A DNA stretch of 64,000 bases. Origin: an uncultured Clostridia bacterium. GTDB taxonomy: Bacteria > Bacillota > Clostridia > Oscillospirales > Acutalibacteraceae. A program made the translations under genes and the position numbers. The stretch covers positions 35,749-99,748 of the forward strand of contig CANQFC010000007.1 in assembly GCA_947598155.1 (NCBI GenBank). The letters run 5' to 3'. Under the pieces are notes generated by a model. That model saw nothing but the letters and a program-made list of their open reading frames with translations, did not search any database and had not been told where the DNA came from. Shown one piece after another: positions 16,398 to 24,784 of the stretch (positions are counted from its first letter, which is position 1; the number at the start of each line of letters is the position of its first letter).

Positions 16398-17498
16398 TTG
16401 CATTTTTCAGGTAAATTCAGCAATTATCCCGTGAGGCTTGAAGATTTACTTAGGCTCACAGTTGAAAAAAAGGGTTCCGACCTCCATATTGTCAGCGGCA
16501 TTGAACCCTGTATCAGAATAAACGGCGACTTATGCCGTCAGACGGACCTTCCAAAGCTTGTTCCCGAGGACGTTGAGCAGCTTTTGCTTCAGGTTATAAC
16601 AGACCGTCAGCGCCGTTTATTTGAGGAAGAATGGGAGCTTGACCTTGCGGTTTCTGTTCCGAAGTGCGCGCGTTTCAGAGGAAACGTTATAGTGCAGAGA
16701 GGCACTATTGCCGCCGTTTTCAGGGCGATTCCATTTTCCGTTCCGGAGCTTGACAATTTGGGCCTTCCAAAGGACGTAAAGCGTCTTTGCAATCTTCCGA
16801 GAGGTCTTGTTCTTGTTACGGGGCCGACAGGCTCGGGTAAATCGACCACGCTTGCCGCGATGATAAACTACATAAACGAAAACTTTGAGACAAATATCGT
16901 TACGGTTGAAGACCCTATTGAGTTCCTTCACGTTCATAAGAAATCCACAGTTCGTCAGCGTGAAATAGGCACCGATACAAAGAGCTTTGCAAACGCTCTT
17001 AGAACTGTTCTTCGTCACGACCCTGACACGATTATGATAGGCGAAATGCGTGATCCGGAAAGTATTCAGGTCGCGGTTACCGCCGCCGAAACGGGCCACT
17101 TGGTCTTTTCTACGCTCCACACGCAGACCGCTCCGCTGACGATTTCCCGTATTATCGACAGTTTCCCGACAGAGCAGAAGGGGCAAATACGTTCCCAGCT
17201 TGCAAACTCGCTTAAAGCGGTTATTTCACAGCAGCTTATACCGACAATCAACGGTAGGGGACGCGTTGCCGCTGTTGAATATATGATAGATACTCCCGCT
17301 ATAAAAAACCTTATTCGTGAAGAAAAGGAACATCAGCTTTACGCCACAATGCAAACAGGCACTCTTCAGGGAATGCAGACAATGGATCAGGCGCTTTTAA
17401 ATCTTCTTAAACAGCAAAAAATCTCAAAAGAATCTGTTTTGGAATTTTGTGTTGACCAAAAAGAAGTTTTACGCCTTATGGCAACTATGGGTTATTGA
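16398..17498 (+). CDS. pilT: Type IV pilus retraction ATPase PilT
   Basis: A 366-residue hexameric secretion ATPase with Walker A GPTGSGKSTT near residue 142, an Asp box 'TVEDPIEF', Walker B 'DTIMIGEMRD', a His box 'TGHLVFSTLHT' and the C-terminal 'AIKNLIREEKEHQL' signature that marks PilT. It powers pilus disassembly at the membrane. The start is TTG 16398, placed by the conserved N-terminus. It lacks the long N-terminal domain of PilB, which is encoded separately at 21197. Presence of both motors indicates dynamic, retractable pili. Confidence 0.93.
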   Translation: MHFSGKFSNYPVRLEDLLRLTVEKKGSDLHIVSGIEPCIRINGDLCRQTDLPKLVPEDVEQLLLQVITDRQRRLFEEEWELDLAVSVPKCARFRGNVIVQRGTIAAVFRAIPFSVPELDNLGLPKDVKRLCNLPRGLVLVTGPTGSGKSTTLAAMINYINENFETNIVTVEDPIEFLHVHKKSTVRQREIGTDTKSFANALRTVLRHDPDTIMIGEMRDPESIQVAVTAAETGHLVFSTLHTQTAPLTISRIIDSFPTEQKGQIRSQLANSLKAVISQQLIPTINGRGRVAAVEYMIDTPAIKNLIREEKEHQLYATMQTGTLQGMQTMDQALLNLLKQQKISKESVLEFCVDQKEVLRLMATMGY

Positions 17499-17536
17499 TA
17501 TTTAATCAACCTGCATAAAAAAAGGGGGAAAAATCT

Positions 17537-18739
17537 TTGGCAGCTTTTACATATGACGGCCTTAACAGAACAGGACAGGCGGTTCACGGTGAAGTTATTG
17601 CGGATTCAACGTCGCTTGCAATCGAAAAGCTTCGCGAAGCCGGAGTTATGGTCACCAATATGACCGAAATAAAGACAAAAGAAAAGAAGAAGAAAGGCGG
17701 CAAAAAGGTTACCACTACTCAAGTCGCGGTTTTCTGCAAACAGCTTGCGGCCATGCTTTCGGCAGGCGTTCCCGTAACAAGAGCGCTGACTACGCTTTCA
17801 AGGCAGACCGAAAATCCGCGCTTTGCGGGAATTATTGAAGAGGTCGCGCAGGATATTGAAGGCGGTACGCCGATGTCACAGGCTTTTGCAAAATATCCAA
17901 AGGTCTTTTCCGAACTTTTTATAGCAATGATTGCGGCAGGCGAGACGGGCGGTATTATGGAACAGGCGCTTCGTTCGCTTGCAGACCAGCTTCAAAAAGA
18001 AAAAAATCTTCAAAAGAATATAAAATCGGCATATTCATACCCGAGAACGGTAGCTATTATGGCTATTTTAATTCTTATTGCGATGCTTGTTTTTATGGTT
18101 CCGATTTTTAAAGGAATGATGAATACAAGCGTTGAGCTTAACGCGCTCTCCGCGTTTATATTTGGAGTTTCGGACAGCATAAGAGGCGAACCTATTAAAT
18201 GGATAATTCCGACGGTCTTGATAGTCGGCGGAATATTCGGGTTTACGAAAACGCCGGTAGCTCACAAAATTTGGGAAAACACAAAGCTTACAATGCCGAT
18301 GTTCGGCAGTTTTATAACAAAAATGGTTGTCGCAAGATTTTGCCGGACACTCGCAACGCTGCTTGCGGGCGGCGTTACTGCCGTTGACGCTATGAAGAGC
18401 GCTGGGCCGACGGCCGGCAGCGATAAAATAAGAGACGCAGTTTTTGAAGCTATTGAAGAAATTGAAGAGGGCAAGAGCATAGCCGATTCGCTTGAAAAAA
18501 GCGGATATTTCCCCGCGATGGTTACAGGTATGGTCGCCATAGGAGAGGAATCGGGCGCACTTCCCGAAATGCTTGACAAGGTTGCGGAATTTTTCGAGGA
18601 GGACGTTGAAATTACTTCCAGAAACCTCAGAGCCATGATTGAACCTTTGGCGCTCGTTTTCGTCGGCATAATTGTCGGCGGTATGCTTATAGCTCTTTAT
18701 GTTCCGATGCTTACTGCCTCTACATCAATAGGTTCTTAA
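17537..18739 (+). CDS. pilC: Type IV pilus platform protein PilC
   Basis: A 400-residue inner-membrane protein of the GspF/PilC family. It has two repeats of a cytoplasmic helical domain: 'QVAVFCKQLAAMLSAGVPVTRAL' pattern near residue 60 and 'VARFCRTLATLLAGGVTAVDA' near residue 263. Membrane segments lie after each (about 165-195, 215-240 and 370-395). PilC is the platform on which PilB and PilT act. The start is TTG 17537 after AAAGGGGGAAAAA. It directly follows pilT. Confidence 0.93.
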   Translation: MAAFTYDGLNRTGQAVHGEVIADSTSLAIEKLREAGVMVTNMTEIKTKEKKKKGGKKVTTTQVAVFCKQLAAMLSAGVPVTRALTTLSRQTENPRFAGIIEEVAQDIEGGTPMSQAFAKYPKVFSELFIAMIAAGETGGIMEQALRSLADQLQKEKNLQKNIKSAYSYPRTVAIMAILILIAMLVFMVPIFKGMMNTSVELNALSAFIFGVSDSIRGEPIKWIIPTVLIVGGIFGFTKTPVAHKIWENTKLTMPMFGSFITKMVVARFCRTLATLLAGGVTAVDAMKSAGPTAGSDKIRDAVFEAIEEIEEGKSIADSLEKSGYFPAMVTGMVAIGEESGALPEMLDKVAEFFEEDVEITSRNLRAMIEPLALVFVGIIVGGMLIALYVPMLTASTSIGS

Positions 18740-18817
18740 ATCAGATTTAACGCAGTGTGGAAATACGCTGTTAAAGTTTAATATATAATTAAAGCAAATT
18801 TTGATATGGTTTAATTC

Positions 18818-18889
18818 AAATCACGCCTTGTACGGCTACAACAGGGGATGACCGTGATTTTAAATCGCAATTTGTAGCCGGAAAGGCTA
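18818..18889 (+). ncRNA. Pseudoknot-like leader before pilM (candidate riboswitch)
   Basis: Two perfect stems interleave. AAATCACG (18818-18825) pairs with CGTGATTT (18853-18860), and CGGCTACAA (18833-18841) pairs with TTGTAGCCG (18872-18880). The order 5'A-5'B-3'A-3'B is that of an H-type pseudoknot. A third hairpin, TAGCC (18875-18879) with GGCTA (18885-18889), reuses the 3' strand of stem B and covers the GGAAAGG ribosome binding region. The two states exclude each other, as in a translational switch. I do not recognise a known riboswitch class in it. Confidence 0.5.
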
Positions 18890-18900
18890 TGTGAATTGTT

Positions 18901-19881
18901 ATGGCTAAAATTAAAAGTATTATAGGCTGTGAATTTTCTACAAATGAAATTCGAGCAGTTGAAATTGCCCCGAACGAAGGCGGCTATCAAATTCTTGCGA
19001 TGGGCTACATTCCCCTCGAAAAAGGCATAATTGAAGAAGGCTTTATCAGAGACCCTGAACGTTTTCAGGCCGCTTTCAGCGAGCTTATGAGCTCCGGCGG
19101 TTTCCGCTCAAACAGCGTTGCAATCGGAGTAAACAATGAAAATGTTATGATGCGCTATGCCGCGTTCCCGAAAATTGAAAGCGACAAGCTCCGCAATATG
19201 GTTTTACTTCAGGCTCAGGAGTTTATCCCCATTCCGATTAACGAAATGGAAATCGACTACATTATTGCCGGTGAAAGCAAAAATGAGGATAATATGGAGC
19301 AATACAATATTATGCTTGTCGCCGCGCGCCGTCAGATGCTTGAAAGCTATATCAATTATTTAACCGCGATGAAATATACGGTTGTGGATATTGATTCCTC
19401 TCTTCTTTCACTTTGCAGGGGCATTAAGGCCGCAAACGCCGAGGGAAAATACTGCCTTGTGAATTTTACCGACGATATTCTCAATTTTATCGTCGTAAAG
19501 GGCGATGAAATTTCAATGGTTCGTTCAATAACAATTCCCGACAGAAACGCCGACTCAGTCGCGCGGCTTTTCGGAATTACAGCAAACGAAGAGGATGAAC
19601 CTGACGACCAAGACGCAGTCGGCAACGCAATCAATTTTATTATATCGGAGACGTCTTCGACCGTCAGCTATTATTCAATGCAAAACTCAGAGCCGATAGA
19701 AAAAATATTTTTAGCCGCTAACACTTCATATATAGACGATGTAGTTAAGGAATTGCAGGAAAATATGCCGATTCCCGTTGAGGCACCGCAGATGAATACA
19801 AATATTCAAATGCAGGATATAACTAAGGCTAACGATTACGCCGCCTGCATCGGCGTCGCAATTTCAGGATTGGAGGGCTAA
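18901..19881 (+). CDS. pilM: Type IV pilus assembly protein PilM (actin-like)
   Basis: The 326-residue protein starts with 'GCEFSTNEIRAVEIAP' and has 'VAIGVNNENVMMRYAAFP' and a second phosphate-binding loop region 'YTVVDIDSSLLSLCRG', as in the actin/FtsA-like PilM. PilM is cytoplasmic and binds the N-terminus of PilN. Its stop overlaps the pilN start. A 161-base gap separates it from pilC and holds a structured leader, so its expression may be controlled separately from that of pilT and pilC. Confidence 0.9.
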   Translation: MAKIKSIIGCEFSTNEIRAVEIAPNEGGYQILAMGYIPLEKGIIEEGFIRDPERFQAAFSELMSSGGFRSNSVAIGVNNENVMMRYAAFPKIESDKLRNMVLLQAQEFIPIPINEMEIDYIIAGESKNEDNMEQYNIMLVAARRQMLESYINYLTAMKYTVVDIDSSLLSLCRGIKAANAEGKYCLVNFTDDILNFIVVKGDEISMVRSITIPDRNADSVARLFGITANEEDEPDDQDAVGNAINFIISETSSTVSYYSMQNSEPIEKIFLAANTSYIDDVVKELQENMPIPVEAPQMNTNIQMQDITKANDYAACIGVAISGLEG

Positions 19882-20609
19882 TGATGTTTAAGGTAAGTTT
19901 GCTGCCGGAGAGTTACCGTAAACAGCTCATCGGTAAAAAAAATAAAGATATGATTATTTCCATTGCGGTTATTGTTTTATTGTGTATGCTTATTATTTAT
20001 GCGGGTTTGGCAATAAGACTTTTAATTCTTAAAAATCACGGAAAAGAAATCAAAAAGCAAAACGCACAGTTAATGTCGAAAATTGAAGAGCTGAATCCTT
20101 ACGTTGATGATTATAACGCCCTTGCGATAGCGGAGGCAAATTTTGAAAATATCAAACCCGTAGATATTACCGCTCTTGAAATGGTAAATATTCTTCAGGG
20201 CATCACACCGCATTACGTACAGGTTACGGCTATTTACGCCCCGGAGTGGCAGAAAAAACAGGTCTGCGTAATTGAAGGAAATCTTTCTTCGGCGAATACT
20301 CTGAGTTCAGCGGTATCAATGCTTGAGGATTACAAAAAACTCGTTTCGGAAAACGCGGAGCTTAAAGACGCAATCAGAGAAATAAAGATTGTTAATGACG
20401 GGCCGCTTGTTGACGTTAATAACGATACCGGCACAAAAGCTTATTCGTTCAGGATGATAGTTTCGCTCTCAGGTATTATAAATATTGACGAGCAGACCGG
20501 AACGCTTGTTACTACCACCACAACTACGGAAACGACAGAATCCACGACAACTTCGACTACACAAACGGAAACCGAATCCTCGATTGCCGAAGCGAGCACC
20601 ATAGCTTAA
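19881..20609 (+). CDS. pilN: Type IV pilus assembly protein PilN
   Basis: A 242-residue bitopic protein. It begins 'MMFKVSLLPESYRK', close to the PilM-binding INLLP motif of PilN. One membrane helix (about 24-46) is followed by a coiled coil and an alpha/beta domain (to about 195), then a Thr/Ser/Glu tail (about 205-242) not usual in diderm PilN. It starts in the pilM stop codon (19881; ATG 19884 is equally possible). With PilO it forms the alignment complex across the membrane. Confidence 0.88.
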   Translation: MMFKVSLLPESYRKQLIGKKNKDMIISIAVIVLLCMLIIYAGLAIRLLILKNHGKEIKKQNAQLMSKIEELNPYVDDYNALAIAEANFENIKPVDITALEMVNILQGITPHYVQVTAIYAPEWQKKQVCVIEGNLSSANTLSSAVSMLEDYKKLVSENAELKDAIREIKIVNDGPLVDVNNDTGTKAYSFRMIVSLSGIINIDEQTGTLVTTTTTTETTESTTTSTTQTETESSIAEASTIA

Positions 20610-20624
20610 AAGGAGGTAAACATA

Positions 20625-21167
20625 ATGAAAAAGAAAATAGATTTATCTTCGATTAAAGCAAATGAGTCAATATTGGTTGCTATCGCGATGGTTTTTCTTG
20701 CGATTATTTTGGGAGTAGCTATTTACTTTACATATCAATCCACGGTTCAGGCGAAAGAGTCAAATGATACGGAAATTAAAAGCGCAAACGAGCATATTGA
20801 GCACATCAAAGAGCTTGAGGCCATTAAAGCGAATAAAGAAAAGTACGTTTTCAGGGTTGACAAATATAACGAAGTAATAGCAGACGCAGGCACATACACA
20901 AGGCTCGGCAAGCAGGCCGAACTTGAAAATTTACTGGAAAAATACAGCCTTACAGGCGAGGTTCAGGCCGGCGTTCTTTCACCGTTTGCCTCGGTTCAGA
21001 TGGCTGAAAGCACAGTTAGTGTTGTAGGCAAGGAAAGCGATGTAAAGGCTATGTGCAACGAAATTCTTTCGACCGAATACATTGTAAGAATAGACAGCTT
21101 TGCAATGGCGGATAACGGTGACGGCACGGTTACGGCCGCATTTACTGTTGTAGATTTTACAAAATAA
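20625..21167 (+). CDS. pilO: Type IV pilus assembly protein PilO
   Basis: A 180-residue bitopic protein with a membrane helix at about residues 16-38, a coiled coil ('EHIEHIKELEAIKANKEKYV') and a small ferredoxin-like outside domain. Size, topology and place after pilN support PilO. A consensus AAAGGAGG lies just before ATG 20625. Sequence similarity in this family is low, so the call leans on gene order. Confidence 0.85.
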   Translation: MKKKIDLSSIKANESILVAIAMVFLAIILGVAIYFTYQSTVQAKESNDTEIKSANEHIEHIKELEAIKANKEKYVFRVDKYNEVIADAGTYTRLGKQAELENLLEKYSLTGEVQAGVLSPFASVQMAESTVSVVGKESDVKAMCNEILSTEYIVRIDSFAMADNGDGTVTAAFTVVDFTK

Positions 21168-21196
21168 GTTTTTTATTTATGAAAGCTGGAAAATAA

Positions 21197-22885
21197 ATGG
21201 CAGATTTAAATATTATACCGGGCAGTTTGGCGGCCAGGCTTATTAAAGCGGGCATTATCACTCCAGAAAATTTAGCCGAGGCACTTGAAATTCAGAAAAG
21301 CAATAAGTCCCAGCTTATTGGCTCGATTCTTGTTCGGCTCGGTTACTGTACTGAAGAAGATATAGCAAGGGCGCTTTCCGAAAAGACGGGAATAAAATTT
21401 GTTTCCATAGATGAAATTGGGGTTAACATTGCGGTTGCGAACTTGATTACACCGGAATTGGCGATGAGAGAGAACGTTCTTCCTTTGTATGAGGAGGACG
21501 GTGTGATTTATGTCGCAATGAAGAATCCTAACAACATTCTTGTTATAGATAATCTTCGTATGATAACGGGACACGATATTTGCCCTGTTATCGCCGCAGA
21601 TATGGAACTTGCGGCAGCTATTGAAAACTTTGCGAATATGAACACGGGCGTGAACGATTATTCCGACGATGACGAAGCAGACGAAGAGGTTGTCGAAAAC
21701 CTTGATATTGACGACAAGCCCGCAGTTCAGCTCGTCAACCAGATAATAAATAACGCAATTAAAGCGGGAGCATCCGATATTCATATTGAGGCGCTTGAAA
21801 AGAATATGCGTGTACGTTTCCGTATAGACGGCGTTTTGCAGGAAATCCTGCAAAATCCCATAAAAATGTTCGGAGCAGTTGTTTCCCGCGTTAAGGTTAT
21901 CGGGGGTATGGATATTGCCGAAAGGCGAATCCCGCAGGACGGCCGCGCGACTGTTAAATATGAAGACAGAACGCTTGATATACGTATTGCGACAATGCCT
22001 ACCGTTTTCGGCGAAAAGATAGTTATGCGTCTTTTGGAGCGGGATTCCGGTCAGGTTGCAACGCTGAAGGATTTGAACTTCAGCGAAAGGCAGTTTGAAA
22101 GATTTTACCGTGCCATCAATATGCCATACGGCTTTCTGCTCGTTACGGGGCCGACTGGTTCGGGTAAATCTACTACGCTTTACGCGTGTCTTGCTGAAAT
22201 CAGCTCTATTGATAAAAACACAATTACGCTTGAAGACCCCGTTGAAAGGCGTATGCCCGGCATAAATCAGTGCCAGATGAATAACCGTGCGGGTATGACG
22301 TTTGCGGCGGCTTTGCGTTCTGTTCTGCGTTCCGACCCCGATATTGTTCTTGTAGGTGAGATTCGCGACGCCGAAACAGCTAAGATTGCCATTGAGGCCG
22401 CGCTTACGGGGCATATGGTTCTTTCAACTCTTCATACAAACGACTCGGCAGGCGCGGTTACGCGTCTTGACGAAATGGGAGTTGAGCCGTTCCTTACCGC
22501 CTCATCGCTTGTAGGCGTTTTGGCGCAGAGACTTGTGCGTAAGCTCTGCCCCAAGTGCAAGGAGAAATACACAATATCCCGTTCTGAAATCTATAAAATA
22601 ATTCCGGATTTTGACGATTACGGTTATGAGGGCGACTCATTTGAATTATACCGCGCAACGGGGTGCCTTACCTGCAACAATACGGGTTACAAGGGTCGTG
22701 AAGCAGTATTTGAGTTTCTTACCGTTACTGATGAAATGAAACAGCTCATTCTTGACCGCGCCAATGTTGCGCAGGTTAAGGAGCTTGCAATCAAACAAGG
22801 TATGCACACAATGAAAGACGAAGGTCTTAATAAGGTTATAAGCGGCAAAACCTCGCTTGAAGAGCTTCTTCGCGTTATAGCGTAA
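21197..22885 (+). CDS. pilB: Type IV pilus extension ATPase PilB
   Basis: A 562-residue GspE/PilB ATPase. The N-terminal GSPII_E_N (MshEN-like) domain (about 10-150) includes 'LGYCTEEDIARALSEKTGI'. The ATPase core has Walker A GPTGSGKSTT near residue 318, 'TLEDPVERRMPGINQCQ' and Walker B 'DIVLVGEIRDAET'. A zinc site is formed by CPKC near 451 and CLTC near 491. It drives pilus extension. MshEN domains can bind c-di-GMP in some families; whether this one does is not shown. The order pilMNOB differs from the more usual pilB-T-C grouping. Confidence 0.94.
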   Translation: MADLNIIPGSLAARLIKAGIITPENLAEALEIQKSNKSQLIGSILVRLGYCTEEDIARALSEKTGIKFVSIDEIGVNIAVANLITPELAMRENVLPLYEEDGVIYVAMKNPNNILVIDNLRMITGHDICPVIAADMELAAAIENFANMNTGVNDYSDDDEADEEVVENLDIDDKPAVQLVNQIINNAIKAGASDIHIEALEKNMRVRFRIDGVLQEILQNPIKMFGAVVSRVKVIGGMDIAERRIPQDGRATVKYEDRTLDIRIATMPTVFGEKIVMRLLERDSGQVATLKDLNFSERQFERFYRAINMPYGFLLVTGPTGSGKSTTLYACLAEISSIDKNTITLEDPVERRMPGINQCQMNNRAGMTFAAALRSVLRSDPDIVLVGEIRDAETAKIAIEAALTGHMVLSTLHTNDSAGAVTRLDEMGVEPFLTASSLVGVLAQRLVRKLCPKCKEKYTISRSEIYKIIPDFDDYGYEGDSFELYRATGCLTCNNTGYKGREAVFEFLTVTDEMKQLILDRANVAQVKELAIKQGMHTMKDEGLNKVISGKTSLEELLRVIA

Positions 22886-22927
22886 GAAGTTAACGGTTAA
22901 TTTGGCTGTGCAGGGGAGTTGACGAAA

Positions 22928-24766
22928 ATGGAAAAAATGAAATCAACACTGAAAAATAAAGACGGAGCGGCGCTTCCGATAGTTCTTGTAGCTATGCTGA
23001 TCCTTACAATGTTCGGTACGGTTCTTTATATGCTTGCATGGAACTCTTATATGACGGTTAGGCATATGAGCGCTCAAAAGAAGGCGTATTTCTTTTCCCG
23101 CGCGGGCGTTGAATTTGCGGCTTACGCGTACCAGATGGCAGACGGACAAGCGGCAGATTCAAGTTCCGAGGCAAGTCAGATTATCACATTTTCCAATACG
23201 GAGAACGCCATTGTAAAAACCAATAAATTATATGTAATTCCCGACAGCAATGCAGGAACAGGCAAATGGGAGGGGCTTTCTTTCTCGCCCACGCCCACAT
23301 CTACCGCAATAGGAGAAATTGAGGTTGAAATCGGCAACGGTATAGATTATGTCGACATTACAGACGCTGAAGGCGTGACGACCAAAACGCCAAATAAGGT
23401 AAAATCATTCCGCGCGTGCGGTAAAAGTTATACGGCTACCCCTATTATCGACTCAAACGGCATTATGAGTAATGCGGATACAATAGAGTCTGTTGTGCAA
23501 TATACCAGCGCGTATCTTTCAACAACTGAAACGGCAACGCCTTTAAGCTTTTACGACGCAAACGGTGTGCTCGGTACAGACAGCTATACGTCGGCGGACG
23601 TTGACGCCGGAACAGTTTCGCCGGCAGATAAAAAAGCCAAATTTCTTAAAGTCACAAAAACCGTCGACATTAACGGCACAAGTATTACGCCGTCAAGCGA
23701 CAGCAGGTTTTTCCTTTTCCGGTTTTTTGAGATTTTGCGTAAAAGCATAATTAAGAGTATTTTTGAAGCTTTTTACGGTTCATCCGTAACGGTGGATATG
23801 TATATAAAAACAGCCGACGGTAATTTAATTTTGTCAAAACCGGAAAATTCATCTATGATAAAAACGAGGGATAACGCTCACAACTATTACATTTTTGCAA
23901 CTCCGGAGGATTTGTTCGTTCAGAACAGCGGTATTAACGTTACCCCCACAAAAGGTTATTACAATTCGGTTGGCCTTTTTGGCGATGAAATCGTTATAGA
24001 CGGCGACATTATTATGGGCGTCTATTACGTTAAAACAGGCGGGTTCGGCTCAGGATTAAATTCTGTTGTCCAAACTCTCGGCAACCGTTACAGAGTGGGT
24101 ACTGTAATGCTGGGCGAGGGGTCTAATAATCTGACTACCCGCACAGACCCGCTGCCTGTAAGCCAGGGCGGCATCAAGTCCGGCGGTGTAACAGTGCCGG
24201 CAAATAAGGTTTATTTCAACGGCAATGTGTACGTTAAAATATTCAATCAGGGCGGCGCTACGGAAACTTACCGTGTGTTCAGCGCAGGCGATATGGCATA
24301 TTTTTACGGCGGTTACAGCGAAAACGGCCAGGTTGACGGCGCCGAGGTTACGGCAAAGGGCATAGACCTTCTGAAATACTTCCTTGACGCAGTTATAGAC
24401 GGAAAAGGCGGTTTTAATTACGGTTCCGCTCTTGTTGATAAGGCAAAGGCCATTAACGAGCTTTATTATACGGGCACTGTAAGCGACGCGGCTTATAATG
24501 CAAACAGCAACAGCTACGTTGAAACAGGCTCGGAAACCGATTACACATTCAGAAGCGGCGACCCGACACCTTACTTTAACGATGACACGGTTCTGATAAG
24601 AAAAATAGAATTACAATACGGAAATAAAGGCGAAATAACGGTTGACGGCGGGTACGGCTCGGTTCTTGACTTAGTTCAGCCGAGCAATATCGGCGCAACA
24701 AATATTAAATGGGGAACTCCGGAAGGCGGCTCGGTATTCAACCCCAAAGACGGTAATACGTATTGA
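22928..24766 (+). CDS. PilX-like pilus-associated membrane protein
   Basis: The 612-residue protein opens with a charged stretch, then 'DGAALPIVLVAMLILTMF', a hydrophobic N-terminal helix of the PilX type, and 'AQKKAYFFSRAGVEFAAYAY', the usual follow-on helix. The rest is a large strand-rich outside region with no motif I recognise. PilX-like proteins are minor components at or near the pilus tip. I chose ATG 22928 because GGGGAG lies ten bases upstream; TTG 22919 would leave no spacing. At 612 residues it is far longer than diderm PilX proteins. Confidence 0.7.
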   Translation: MEKMKSTLKNKDGAALPIVLVAMLILTMFGTVLYMLAWNSYMTVRHMSAQKKAYFFSRAGVEFAAYAYQMADGQAADSSSEASQIITFSNTENAIVKTNKLYVIPDSNAGTGKWEGLSFSPTPTSTAIGEIEVEIGNGIDYVDITDAEGVTTKTPNKVKSFRACGKSYTATPIIDSNGIMSNADTIESVVQYTSAYLSTTETATPLSFYDANGVLGTDSYTSADVDAGTVSPADKKAKFLKVTKTVDINGTSITPSSDSRFFLFRFFEILRKSIIKSIFEAFYGSSVTVDMYIKTADGNLILSKPENSSMIKTRDNAHNYYIFATPEDLFVQNSGINVTPTKGYYNSVGLFGDEIVIDGDIIMGVYYVKTGGFGSGLNSVVQTLGNRYRVGTVMLGEGSNNLTTRTDPLPVSQGGIKSGGVTVPANKVYFNGNVYVKIFNQGGATETYRVFSAGDMAYFYGGYSENGQVDGAEVTAKGIDLLKYFLDAVIDGKGGFNYGSALVDKAKAINELYYTGTVSDAAYNANSNSYVETGSETDYTFRSGDPTPYFNDDTVLIRKIELQYGNKGEITVDGGYGSVLDLVQPSNIGATNIKWGTPEGGSVFNPKDGNTY

Positions 24767-24784
24767 TGGAAAGGAGGAGTTTAT

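Noticed and set aside
18818..18889. The pilM leader as a known c-di-GMP riboswitch
   Set aside because: I compared it by memory with the c-di-GMP-I and II cores and did not see their conserved bases, so it is reported only as an unclassified structured leader.
21272..22414. A 380-codon open frame on the minus strand
   Set aside because: It lies wholly inside pilB, whose Walker and zinc motifs are clear; the antisense peptide has no recognisable domain.
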